Assembly (NCBI GenBank): GCA_963810305.1
Contig: CAWEMY010000013.1
Coordinates: 171,163-235,162 of the forward strand
Reading direction: 5' to 3'
DNA from: JACDCA01 sp963810305
GTDB lineage: Bacteria; Acidobacteriota; Vicinamibacteria; Vicinamibacterales; 2-12-FULL-66-21
DNA: 64,000 bases
Shown in pieces: positions 36,042 through 45,713 of the stretch. The position numbers and the translations under genes were made by a program. The notes under the pieces are model-generated. The model saw nothing but the letters and a program-made list of their open reading frames with translations, made no database searches and was not told the DNA's origin. Position 1 is the stretch's first letter. Every line of letters begins with the position of its first letter.

Positions 36042-36750
36042 GTGCCATGCACGATCATCGCAATTTGCATCCTTCTCGCTCTGCAATCCGGATCGACGGC
36101 CGCGAGGCCGGCGACGCCAACGCAATTCTGGCCAAGGCGATAGAGGCCGCCGGCGGCGCGGAAGCGTTGAAAGCGCGCGCGGGTGCTGAACTGGTACGGA
36201 AAAGCGACGATTCACGCGGGCGGGCGAGCAGGTCAAGATCGAAGGGCGCTGGATCATTGAGCCGCCTGACCGTGCCAGCCTCACCACCTGGGAAGCCGAC
36301 AAGGGGCAGGGGTCGGCGCGGCGGATGGTCATCGATGGGTTCAGTGGCTCGCTGGACCGCGCCGGGAGGTCGGCGCCGCTGCCACCCGACGATGTTGGCC
36401 AACGAGCGGGACCAGTTCTATCTCTACTCGGTGTTGCAGCTGACGCCGTTGCTCGATTCAGGATGTGAAGTTGACGGCGATCAGCGAGGACGCAGCGCAA
36501 CCGGCCTTCGTGTAGTGCAGACCAGGACGTCCAGCAAGTCTCGATATCACTTCGACACTGACGGACGGCCAACGCGTGCTGCGGACGAGCGTGCGTCGAT
36601 ACCGTGACGAAGCGACAGGTCGCTGAGGAGATGCAATTCGCAGGGCGTAGTCGAATCGCAAGGGGTTCGATGGCCGCAGCGGATTCGGATCCTTCAGGCC
36701 GGCGAACTGTTCTTCGACCTGGAGATTTCGAGTTCAGGATCACACAGTGA
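36042..36750 (+). pseudogene. Decayed gene for an exported protein of unknown function
   Basis: Pieces of one protein appear in all three plus frames. They are a leader-like stretch (CTIIAICILLALQSGSTA), AILAKAIEAAGGAEALK, RVLNWYGKATIHAGG, EQVKIEGRWIIEPPDRA, ANERDQFYLYSVLQLTPLLD and DLEISSS near the end. The order is sensible and suggests a secreted or outer-membrane-lipoprotein-like protein of about 235 residues, but at least five frame changes break it. No family recognised. It fills the gap between the cupin and thioredoxin genes. Whether this is true decay or clustered sequence error cannot be told here. Confidence 0.55.
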
Positions 36751-36760
36751 GGAGCAACCG

Positions 36761-37198
36761 GTGATTCGGACCTGTCCTGCATGTGGACAGAAGAACCGCA
36801 TTCGGGCTTCAAACCTCACCGACACCGTGCGGTGCGGCAAGTGCAAGACGCCGCTGGGACCGGTGACGGAGCCGATCGAAGCGGATAGTGCGCTGTTCGA
36901 CGATGTAGTGAGGTCTGCGAAAGTGCCGGTGCTGGTCGATTTCTGGGCCGCCTGGTGCGGGCCGTGCCGGATGGCCGCGCCCGAAGTCGCGCGCGTTGCC
37001 GAGAGCATGGCCGGGCGCGCCTTGGTCCTCAAGGTGGACACCGAATCGCATCCGGAGCTCGCCGCCAGGTACGGCGTGCAGGGCATCCCGAACTTCGTCG
37101 TGCTCAAGGACGGCCGTCCAGTGTTTCAGCAGGCCGGTGTCGTCCCGGCGGCCGAAATGACTCGATGGCTCGAATCGGCGTCGCGGGCTGCCCCTTAA
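36761..37198 (+). CDS. trxC: Thioredoxin 2-like (TrxC) with N-terminal zinc ribbon
   Basis: 145 residues; GTG 36761 has GGAG 7 bases upstream. Cys5, Cys8, Cys25 and Cys28 form the TrxC zinc ribbon (TCPACG ... VRCGKCKTPLG). The thioredoxin fold follows with the active site WAAWCGPCR (Cys66 and Cys69) and cis-Pro in GIPNFVVLKDG. It reduces protein disulfides in the cytoplasm, and the zinc ribbon makes it redox-sensitive. Its stop overlaps the stop of the convergent GNAT gene (37195-37198). Confidence 0.93.
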   Translation: MIRTCPACGQKNRIRASNLTDTVRCGKCKTPLGPVTEPIEADSALFDDVVRSAKVPVLVDFWAAWCGPCRMAAPEVARVAESMAGRALVLKVDTESHPELAARYGVQGIPNFVVLKDGRPVFQQAGVVPAAEMTRWLESASRAAP

Positions 37199-37689
37199 TC
37201 ACTTAGTTCCTTGGTCATTTCGATCATCGTCGGTCGAAAGCCGTGCCGCTCGAACAGGCGCCGTGCGGACTCGTTCTTCGATGCCGTGCCGAGCACGACG
37301 CGCGGTACGCGCCGGCGTTTCAACCAGTCGAACGCGGCGTCGAGCAGCGCTCCCCCGATGCCCGAGGCACGCCGTGTTGAATCGACGAAAAGATCGTGGA
37401 TGAATCCCGCTTCTTCTCGCAGCTCCTTCCAGTTGCGAGGCTCGATCGCGGCGTACAGATAGCCCATCACCTGACCGCGTTCTTCAGCTACCAGCACCAG
37501 CGCGTCAGGGTCATTGAGTTGCGCGGTCAAGAACGCCGCGTAGCCCTTGTCGCAGTCCTCCGCTGGTTTCATGAACCGCTGGCGATCGAACTCGTAGTGC
37601 GCGCTCAATAGTCCCGCGCCGAGTCGTCCAATGACGTCGGCGTCGGCGCGCCTCGCCGCACGGATCGTGATCCCGTTCTCTGCATCCAT
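37195..37689 (-). CDS. GNAT-family N-acetyltransferase
   Basis: 164 residues from ATG 37689 (MDAENGITIRAARRADADV). Acetyl-CoA-binding motif A is seen in DLFVDSTRRASGIGGALLDA (R-x-x-G-x-G/A region), with motif B in VVLGTASKNESARRLFERHGF. Cytoplasmic; the acyl acceptor is unknown. An in-frame ATG at 37737 would overlap the divergent flavin monooxygenase gene and is less likely. Confidence 0.87.
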   Translation of the reverse strand: MDAENGITIRAARRADADVIGRLGAGLLSAHYEFDRQRFMKPAEDCDKGYAAFLTAQLNDPDALVLVAEERGQVMGYLYAAIEPRNWKELREEAGFIHDLFVDSTRRASGIGGALLDAAFDWLKRRRVPRVVLGTASKNESARRLFERHGFRPTMIEMTKELSD

Positions 37690-37711
37690 GCACCCAGTAT
37701 GATGCCCGCAG

Positions 37712-38902
37712 ATGATGCGGACACAGATCGGAATCATCGGCGCAGGCCCGGCCGGGCTGATGCTCGCGCATCTTCTCCACAGGGCCGGGATCGATTCGGT
37801 CCTTCTCGAGAACCGGCCGCGCGACTACGTCATCGAGCGCGTCCGCGCCGGAGTATCGAGCAGGCGACAACCGACCTGATGGTCGCGACAGGTGTTGGCG
37901 ACCGTCTGCAACGGGAAGGGATGCGGCACGAGGGCGTGCAGATCGCCTTCGGCGGACGCCGTCACCGGATCGATCTGCAGGCGCTGACGGGCGGCCGTGC
38001 GATCACGATTTATGGTCAGAACGAGGTCGTGAAGGATCTGATCGACGCTCGTGTGCGGACCGAGCGGCCGTTGCTCTTCGAATGCAGCAACGTCCGTCTC
38101 TCGGAGTTGACGGCACGTCGTCCGGTTGTTCGCTTCACGCAAGAGGGTCGAGAGCAGACGCTGGAATGCGATTTCGTTGCAGGATGCGATGGATTCCACG
38201 GCATCTCGCGTCCGTCGATTCCGAAAGATCAGTTGCGGATCTACGAGCGCGAGTATCCGTTCGGGTGGCTTGGAATCCTGGCGGAGGCTGCTCCGGCGTC
38301 CAGCGAACTCATGTACAGCCTTCACGAGCGCGGCTTCGCGCTTTTCTCGATGCGATCCCCTCAGTTGACGCGCCTCTATCTGCAGTGCGATCCGGACGAG
38401 GATCTGGACGCCTGGTCTGACGATCGCATCTGGTCCGAATTGCAGCTCCGCTTGCGGACCGTCGACGGGTGGATGCCGACTGAAGGGCCTATCGTCCAGA
38501 GAGGCGTGACGACGATGCGAAGCATGGTTGCGGAGCCGATGCGATGGCAGCGGCTGTTTCTCGCCGGCGATGCCGCGCACATCGTGCCACCGACCGGCGC
38601 CAAAGGCCTGAACCTCGCGGTTGCTGACGTCGCTCGATTGGCCTCCGCCTTTCGGGTGTTCTATCGCACCGGGAGCGAACGCGGCGCTGGATGCGTATTC
38701 AGATGACGCGTTGGGCCGAGTGTGGCGGGCGCAGCGCTTTTCGTGGTGGATGACCGCGACGCTGCACCGGGTGGCGTCGGACGACGGATTTGACTTCCGC
38801 CGCCAGCTTGCCGAGCTCCACTACCTGGTCAGTTCGCGTGCCGCGATGGAGAGCTTTGCCGAGAACTACGCAGGGACGCCTTTGCCGCCTGAGGATCTTT
38901 AG
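37712..38902 (+). CDS. pobA: 4-hydroxybenzoate 3-monooxygenase-like flavoprotein (frameshifted)
   Basis: FAD-dependent aromatic hydroxylase that converts 4-hydroxybenzoate to protocatechuate with NADPH and O2. Seen: TQIGIIGAGPAGLMLAHLL (FAD GxGxxG), ENRPRDYVIERVRAG, GQNEVVKDLIDAR, CDFVAGCDGFHGISR (DG motif) and RLFLAGDAAHIVPPTGAKGL (GD motif). Total length of about 396 codons equals PobA. The frame changes near 37855 and near 38680, leaving the rest intact; the C-terminus ends PLPPEDL with TAG at 38900-38902. No protocatechuate genes are nearby. The match to PobA is good at both ends, but related flavin hydroxylases are possible. Confidence 0.82.
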
Positions 38903-38920
38903 ACTGGGTAGGATGGCTGG

Positions 38921-40003
38921 ATGCTGATCGTCGCCCTGCTGATCGGCGCCGCCGTAGCAGCGGCACATATGGTCCCCTTTCCGTTCTTGATGGAAGCCTT
39001 CCGGCCGTCACGATCACTGTGGCATGTGAAGGGGGCGCCCGGCACTCCGCCGACGCTGTATTTCACGTTCGATGACGGGCCGAATGCGCAGTGGACGCCG
39101 CCGCTGCTCGACGCGCTGCGCGAGCATCAGGTTCGCGCCACGTTCTTCCTGATCGACGAACACATTACCGAAGCCACTTCGCCGATCGTCCGCCGCATGG
39201 CCGCGGAAGGCCATGCGATCGGTCTGCACAGTGGCACGCGCCGGTTGATGGTGCTCTCGCCGGATGCACTAGCCGAGCATCTGAATCGCGCGGCGGGTCG
39301 CATTCAACAGATCACCGGGCAGGAGCCGTGCCGGCTGTTCCGCCCGCATGCCGGCTGGCGCAGCGCGACGATGTACGAGGGGTTGGCGAAGGTGGGTTAT
39401 CGCCTGGCCGGGTGGAGCTGGGGAATGTGGGACTGGGACTGGTGGCGCAGTCCGCGCGCGGAGCGCGTTGGCAATCGGATCGTGCAAAAGGCGTCGGCGG
39501 GGGACATCATCGTGATCCACGATGGGCACCACAAGAATCCCGCGGCCGATCGCCGGCACGCAGGCGAGACGATCGCGCGGATCGCGCCCCTCTTGCGATC
39601 CCGTGGCTTCACGTTCGGCACCCTGTGTGATGCGGCGCCGGCGCGTTCCTTCTCTTGGACACATCACACGACACGTGGTGGTCAGCGCTGTGCTCCTCAG
39701 GTCCGCCGGTTACGTCTTGCCCAGAGCCCGGTGCGCACCTACGTCTCCGCCAGGACGACGCCGACGGCGCCACCACAGCGATCGGAGGGACGTGCCGAAG
39801 CGACGCGCATCCTCATCGACTATCTTGAAGAACGACAGACGTCTGGACGATCGCCGTGCGTCGAATCGGCAGAGGTCGCTGACGCGCCGGTCGAACTGCT
39901 GAGCGGAAAGCCAGTCACTGGCGTTATCCAGATCAAGCCCGACTCGTCGCGAACAAGCCGACGATCGAGTTCACGACACAGTTCGTCGCGGTGGCAATCG
40001 TGA
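38921..40003 (+). CDS. NodB-type polysaccharide deacetylase
   Basis: N-terminal hydrophobic anchor (LIVALLIGAAVAAAHMVPFP), then the NodB domain to about residue 240: motif 1 TFDDGPNAQWT, motif 2 IGLHSGTRRLM, motif 3 FRPHAGWRSATMY and late IIVIHDGHHKN. Motif 2 has Arg where most deacetylases have the second metal His (HSxxH), so metal binding may be altered. Family members de-N- or O-acetylate chitin-like or peptidoglycan sugars. The last 120 residues after GTLCDA are low in complexity and match nothing I know; the true end may be near 39640 with a lost stop. Confidence 0.8.
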   Translation: MLIVALLIGAAVAAAHMVPFPFLMEAFRPSRSLWHVKGAPGTPPTLYFTFDDGPNAQWTPPLLDALREHQVRATFFLIDEHITEATSPIVRRMAAEGHAIGLHSGTRRLMVLSPDALAEHLNRAAGRIQQITGQEPCRLFRPHAGWRSATMYEGLAKVGYRLAGWSWGMWDWDWWRSPRAERVGNRIVQKASAGDIIVIHDGHHKNPAADRRHAGETIARIAPLLRSRGFTFGTLCDAAPARSFSWTHHTTRGGQRCAPQVRRLRLAQSPVRTYVSARTTPTAPPQRSEGRAEATRILIDYLEERQTSGRSPCVESAEVADAPVELLSGKPVTGVIQIKPDSSRTSRRSSSRHSSSRWQS

Positions 40004-40131
40004 GAGGTGCAGATTCGACGCATTGTCCGTGCGCCAGTCGACCAGCGGGACGGTGGCGATGAAACGTTGGCGACGATCTCGAGATTCATGTCTCAAGAAC
40101 CTTGCGCAACCAACGCGCCAGATGACAGCGT
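39640..40131. other. Stretch without a convincing gene
   Basis: The tail of the deacetylase frame (to 40003) and a minus-strand open frame (39820-40089) both cross this stretch. Neither shows a recognisable domain or a good ribosome site. It may contain a decayed short gene. I see no repeat or RNA structure. Confidence 0.4.
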
Positions 40132-42162
40132 ATGCCGCCCGCATCCGACGGTCAAGCCTGGGCCGGTCTCACGATAGAATTCCTGCTAGTGCCTTTCTAC
40201 ACCCTGGCGGTCGTCACAGCGTTCGCCCTCGCCGTTCTGCAGCCGGGGCAGGTACCGCCATTCCGGTCGTCGATCGACCTGGTTCAGGTGGACGTCAGCG
40301 CCCTTGACGATGACGGCCGGCCGATTCGCGATCTGAAGGCCGAAGACTTCGACCTGCGCGTCGACGGAAAGCCGCGCTCCATCGTGTCGGCGCAATTCAT
40401 CGCGGTTTCCTCGAATGTCGAGATGCCGGAGGCCGCCTCCCCGGCGGCGGCGTATTACAGCTCCAACGCGGAGACGACCTCGGGCGGACGGCTCATCATG
40501 ATCGTCGTCGATCGCGGGAGCATCACCGCCGGGCGCAGCAAAAGCGTGATGGAAGCCGCCAGCACGTTCGTCACACGGCTCAACCCAGCCGACCGCGTCG
40601 CGCTCGCGAGCATTCCGCGTGGCCCCCAGGTGGACTTCACCGCGGATCATCGGCTCGTCCGGCGGCTCCTCCAGCAGGTCGACGGCAATGCGCCAGTCGT
40701 CGTCGGGATCCGAGACGTGGGCGTTGCCGACGCACTGGCGTTCGAGCGGAAAGATGCGGGTGCGATCCAACGAATCAATGAGCGGGAGTGCGGCCTCCCG
40801 GCGGCGGCGGGGCAGCGGGGTGGAGGAAGCTCGGAGGTCGTGATTTGCTACAGCCAGGTGAAGTCGGAGGCGGAGCAAATTGCCGCCGACGCCCGGCAGA
40901 AGGCGCGCGATTCGATCGCGGGTCTGCGAGCGCTCCTGGAACGTCTCCCGCCAAGCTCCACGCCCAAGATTCTCGTGTTCGTCTCCGAGGGGCTCGTTAC
41001 GGCCAACGAAACGTCGCAACTCGCGTGGCTCGAGGCTAAGGCCGCTGAGTCCCACGTGACCCTCTATGCGCTGCACATTCAAGCCTCCGAGTATGACGCC
41101 GCACGAAGAGGGCCCGCCGTCACGTACTCGCAGGATCGGGCGCTGCTCGAAGAGGGTCTCTACTTGATGACCGGCGTCACGCGTGGCGACGTGTTTCGTG
41201 TCGTGTCGAATTCCGATTTCGCCTTTCAGCGTCTGTCTCTCGAGCTGTCCGGCTACTACCTCCTCAGCTTCGAGCCCGAGGTGGGGGAACGAAACGGCCG
41301 GCCGCACGATATCCAGGTGACTGTTCGCCAGAAAGGCGTCACTGTTCGATCGCGCCGCCAGTTCACCATTGGCCCGACCGTCGTGAAAAGCGGCGCCAGC
41401 AACATCACCGCAGTTCTTCGGGATCCCCTGCCAATCTCCGAGATTCCGATCAAAGTCACCACCTACTCGTTCCGCGAAACCCACTCGGACAGGATCCGCC
41501 TGCTGATCGCGGCGGAAGTCGATCGGGCACCAACGACGGCTGGAGACCTCTCGCTCGGCTACGTGCTCGTCGATTTCGACCGCCGCCTCGCCGCGAGTCA
41601 ACTGGACGAGAAGCTGAGTCCGATTGCGCAGCGTGGCGGTCACTCTCAGCGCTATTTCAGCACGGCGGTCATCGAACGCGGCCGCTACACGCTGAAGCTG
41701 GCGGCCGTGGACGACGCGGGCCGGCGCGGCACCATCGAGCGCGTCGTGCGCGCCCAACTGAATGTCGCGGGACCGCTTCAACTCACCGACCTTCTCATTG
41801 CCGACAGCGCGGGAGCTGACGCCAACATGCCGCCGGCACCGACGGTCGACGGAACCTTCAGTGGCAGCACTCTGCATGGGTATCTGGAACTCTTCGCGGA
41901 TAGGCCCGAGCCGCTCGACGCCGCCAGCGTCTCCTTCGAGGTCGCGACGGGCGAGACGTTGGTTGCCCTCCAGCGGGAGTCTGCGACACTCCGCCCGGCG
42001 AAAGACGATGCCGGATGTCGCATCGCCGGCGCGTCCGTAACGATCGCGGACCTTCCTGCCGGCGACTACGTCGCCCGAGCTGTCATCGCCATCGGCAACC
42101 GCCGTATCGGACAGGTGACGCGCCCGTTTCGCATTGCGCACAAGTCCGCGACGGGGAAATAA
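40132..42162 (+). CDS. VWFA-related Acidobacteria-type exported protein
   Basis: 676 residues. An N-terminal hydrophobic segment (FLLVPFYTLAVVTAFALAVL) precedes a small beta domain (VQVDVSALDDDGRPIRDLKAEDFDLRV) and then a von Willebrand A-like domain at about residues 115-310 (LIMIVVDRGSITAGRSKSV, KILVFVSEGLV), with the metal-site pattern reduced to DRGS. The C-terminal half is beta-rich. This matches the 'VWFA-related Acidobacterial domain' proteins expanded in Acidobacteriota, of unknown function, probably surface or periplasmic adhesion or assembly factors. Intact; convergent with a TonB receptor and separated by that gene's terminator. Confidence 0.87.
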   Translation: MPPASDGQAWAGLTIEFLLVPFYTLAVVTAFALAVLQPGQVPPFRSSIDLVQVDVSALDDDGRPIRDLKAEDFDLRVDGKPRSIVSAQFIAVSSNVEMPEAASPAAAYYSSNAETTSGGRLIMIVVDRGSITAGRSKSVMEAASTFVTRLNPADRVALASIPRGPQVDFTADHRLVRRLLQQVDGNAPVVVGIRDVGVADALAFERKDAGAIQRINERECGLPAAAGQRGGGSSEVVICYSQVKSEAEQIAADARQKARDSIAGLRALLERLPPSSTPKILVFVSEGLVTANETSQLAWLEAKAAESHVTLYALHIQASEYDAARRGPAVTYSQDRALLEEGLYLMTGVTRGDVFRVVSNSDFAFQRLSLELSGYYLLSFEPEVGERNGRPHDIQVTVRQKGVTVRSRRQFTIGPTVVKSGASNITAVLRDPLPISEIPIKVTTYSFRETHSDRIRLLIAAEVDRAPTTAGDLSLGYVLVDFDRRLAASQLDEKLSPIAQRGGHSQRYFSTAVIERGRYTLKLAAVDDAGRRGTIERVVRAQLNVAGPLQLTDLLIADSAGADANMPPAPTVDGTFSGSTLHGYLELFADRPEPLDAASVSFEVATGETLVALQRESATLRPAKDDAGCRIAGASVTIADLPAGDYVARAVIAIGNRRIGQVTRPFRIAHKSATGK

Positions 42163-42194
42163 AAAGCGCTGCACACCGAGGAGGCGTGCAGCGC
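42161..42194 (-). terminator. Rho-independent terminator of the TonB receptor gene
   Basis: On the minus strand a perfect 9-bp stem GCGCTGCAC / GTGCAGCGC (42194-42186 and 42174-42166, 11-base loop) is followed by TTTTT (42165-42161). It is 27 bases past the receptor stop and overlaps the end of the convergent VWFA gene. Confidence 0.85.
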
Positions 42195-42220
42195 GCGACG
42201 CCGCATCTGGGGCGGACTCT

Positions 42221-45200
42221 TTACCAGAGCAGCTTGAACCCGATCTGCATCTGCCTGGCATCCCGACTGCGCGCGGCCTTTCCGAAGCTCGAGGGAATCG
42301 CGGCAGTCGCAATCTCGGTGCGCGCACTGTTTAGTGTCACCGCCGACGCGTTCATGACGTTGTTGAAGTCTCCCGTCCCGCCCGTGCCCCGGGCCGAGGA
42401 AGTTGGTATTGTTGAACACGTTGAAGATCTCGAAGCGCACCTGCAGCTGCACCCGACCCGAGGCCTTCATCGTCTTGTAGAACGCGAGGTCGGTCTGGAA
42501 CAGACCCGGACCGCGGCACTCGCCGCGTTCCAGACTGCCGATCGTGCCGAGCTGGAAGCCCGTCAGCGTCACGGCCGCGGGATTGATGATCTGTTCGGGG
42601 TGATTGCTGTCGTCGGCCCGACAGTCGGTACCGGTGGCGTTGGGCCGCTGGTTGTCGGTGTAGCCGGTCCCGGACGGGCCGCCGTTGAGACCCGGCATGC
42701 TGCCGGTGTAGATGTTGATCGCCTGGCCCAGCGGCCTGCGTGATCACGCCGAGCTCCCAGCCGCCAAGCCTCCACCAATTCCGACCGGTCGTCCATCGGC
42801 GGCGGCGAGGACCAGCGCCGCGTTGAACACGTGACGGCGATCGGTGTTGGCGAGCCCGAAGTCACGCGAGAGATCGCTCCCGTCGATGACCGACTCGTCT
42901 GCCGACAGGCTGCCGGAGCTGTTGTCGAGCGCGAGTTGGCCTGCGTGCGAGAGTGTGTAGGACATCTGGACCTGCGAGCCGCTCCAGCGGCTGACGACCT
43001 GCGTCTGCATCGAGTGATAGGTCGATTCGCCGTCGTGGTTCCACATCGTGATGGTGGTGCTGCCCCAGGCTCGTACGGCCGCAACCGACGGGCGCCTCCC
43101 TGCGACCGCATGTAGTCGAGTCGATCGTCGACCCCGTTGCGGTTGCGATCGCCCGGCACCACGGCATTGATCACCTGGGTCCGCAGCAGGTCGTAGCCCT
43201 TGTTCGCGACGTAGCCGATGTCCAACGTCGTATGCGCCAAGATCTCGCGCTGGTACGACAGGTTCCACTGCCAGTTGTGCGGATTGGCGGCGCGCTGCTC
43301 GCGTCCGGAGTTGGGTCCCGCCGCGGTGGGCGCGAAACAGCCGCATGGATCGACGTTCGAATCGAGCGTTCGCAGCCCGTTGATGTTGCGGATGAACGGG
43401 GGATTGTTGCCGACGTTCAGGCCGGGGCTGAGACGCTCGCGGAGATAGAACAGCCCGAGGCCGGCGCGCACGGCGGACTTGCCGTTGCCGTTGACGTCCC
43501 ACGCCAGACCGAGCCGCGGCGCGAAGTTGTTCTTCGACTGAGGGAACAACGAGCGGTTGGGACCTTCGCTGCCGCCGCGAAGCCCTGCCTCACCGCACCA
43601 GTCGGCGCCGGGAGCCTGCAGCAGGCCGTTGCACGGATCGTTGCCGAGCGCCGGATCGGACGAGGCCGGATCGAAGCTCATGATCTTGTCGTCGTCCGCG
43701 TACGGATTGAAGAACAGCGAGTAGCGGAGGCCGTAGTCGAGCGTCAGCCGCGGCGTTGCTTTCCACGAATCGGCGACGTGCATCTCGAGGTCGCGCCACC
43801 GCTGCGGGAGCGGGCGCTGTCCCGAGTTCTCGGAGAAGCCGAAGGTCATGTCCTTGATCAGGAAGTCCGCGAGCAGGTTGCCGCTCGTGGCCCCCCAGCC
43901 CGGCAGGCCGCCCGAACCCCAGAAGGCGGAGTTCTCGAACGAACCGAAACCGCCGACGTCTTCGTTCTTCTGGTTGATGCTGACGAGCGCGCCGGCCTTC
44001 AGCATGTGCTTGCCGAAGACCAGCGTGTAGTCGTCCTTCAGGACGAAGAGGTCCTTGTTGTTGTGGAACGGCGCTTCGTTCCAGAGCGCCTGGTAGCCAC
44101 CGCCCCAGAAGACCGGGTGCCTCGTCGCCGGCATACAAGTGGCCGCTGGACGGGAAGATGGTGGGCGCAGCTGGTTGATGCGCGCGTTGAGGCCGGATTC
44201 ACCTTCGCCGCGCGTCACCGTGATCTTGTTCGCCGAATACGAGAACTGCAGGCTGTTGACCGCCTTCGAGCCGAGGTTCTGGTTCAGTGAGACGGCGAAG
44301 GACTTACCGGCTGATCCCAGTTCGAGTCGACCGCCGGGAACGGATCGTCGCCCCAGAGGTTCCCGGTTGCTCGGCGAGTCGTTCTTCCAGGTGTCCTGCG
44401 TATAGCGAACCATCAAGTCGCGAATTATTGGTGACGTTGTAGTCGACGCGGACGTTGACTCCTGGCCCAGTCGAGTGGCGTGGTGATCGACGTCACCCAG
44501 TTGTTCGCGCCGCCGTTCGAGGTCGGGTTCGGCAACGCGTAGAGGCTGAGGAACGCCTGGCCCGCCGGACTCATACGGTTCGCCGGAATGCGATTGCCAG
44601 GGAATGGCTCGCCGGTGAGCGGATCGCGCTGGGAGTCGAGTGGTGTTACAGCTTGGCGTTCCGCTGAAGTCGCCGTTGCGTTCCGCCTGTGTGGGCACGA
44701 CGGCGACTCGCGGGGTGCCTCGATCCTCGATGTTCCACTCGGCGTTGGCGAAAAAATGCAGCTTGTCGCGGATGATCGGCCCGCCGATGGCTCCGCCGAA
44801 GTCGTTGCGCTTCAAATCGGCTTTCGGCTGATCGTTAATCTTGAGGAAGTAGTCCTTGGCGTTGAGTGCATCATTGCGGCCGAAGTAGAACGCGCTGCCG
44901 TTGAACTGGTTCGTCCCGCCGCGAGTGACGATGTTGATCTGCGCGCCGCCGGCGCCGCCGAACTCCGGGCCGTAGCTGTTGCGCAGGATCTTGAATTCCT
45001 GAATGGCATCGATCGACGGATAGACAGACGATCGTCCGGTTTGAGCCGACGTCGTTGTTGTTGGCGCCGTCCACCGTCCACAGGTTCGCGGTGACGTCGC
45101 CACCGCTGACAGAGAGGTCGGAACCTCCGAGCAGCCCCTTGTCCTTGGTGTTGAGGAAGTCAGGTGCGCTCACACCCGGCATCAGCGTCGCGAGCTGCAG

Positions 45201-45653
45201 GAAGTTGCGCCCGTTCAACGGGAGCTCGCGGACCTGTTCGCCGGTGATTACGCCGGAGACGTCGCCGCCCAGCACCCTGACGGGTGTGGAGGAGGCCTCG
45301 ACGTTGACCGTCTCGTTGATGTCGCCGGCCGCGAGCTCGAAGTCGACCGCGAACTGGTCGGCGACCCTCAGCACGATGCCGGTGCGCGTCGCGCTCTTGA
45401 AGCCCTGGAGTTGCGCGTCGATCTTGTATCGGCCGATCGGCAGCTCCGGGACGATGTAGATGCCTTCAGAATTGGTGGTGACTTCGCGAACGAGACCCGT
45501 ATCCTCGTTCGTGACGGTGACAGACACGCCAGGCAAGACTGCCTGGGTGCTATCCCGCGCCGTGCCGCGCACTGTAGCCGTCGTCCGCTGGGCCAGCGCC
45601 GCGCTGGATGACCCGAGTAGAATCGCGGCGACGAGGACCGGGAGCTTCCGCAT
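42221..45653 (-). pseudogene. TonB-dependent receptor, multiply frameshifted
   Basis: Signal peptide (MRKLPVLVAAILLGSSSAALA), CarboxypepD_reg-like domain (TVRGTARDSTQAVLPGVSV), plug (RELPLNGRNFLQLATLMPGV, IQEFKILRNSYGPEFGGAGG) and a beta-barrel with typical TBDR strand motifs (DVNGNGKSAVRAGLGLFY, RMQFGF-like end MQIGFKLLW). The total length of about 1140 codons equals the other receptor in the window. Frame changes occur near 45030, several between 44650 and 44200, and near 44150, 43075, 42750 and 42400. The start ATG 45653 is divergent from the sulfatase gene across an AT-rich 60-bp gap. Function if intact: outer-membrane uptake of a large substrate; whether it is truly broken depends on base accuracy. 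Confidence 0.8.
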
Positions 45654-45713
45654 ATAGGGCCTCCGAAGGCTTATTAAAGGTATTCAGAAAGTATTATTAG
45701 CAGGATCGCCGCA

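Noticed and set aside
40186..42327. 713-codon open frame on the minus strand
   Set aside because: Exactly antisense to the VWFA gene, arginine-rich and without any domain; a GC-bias shadow.
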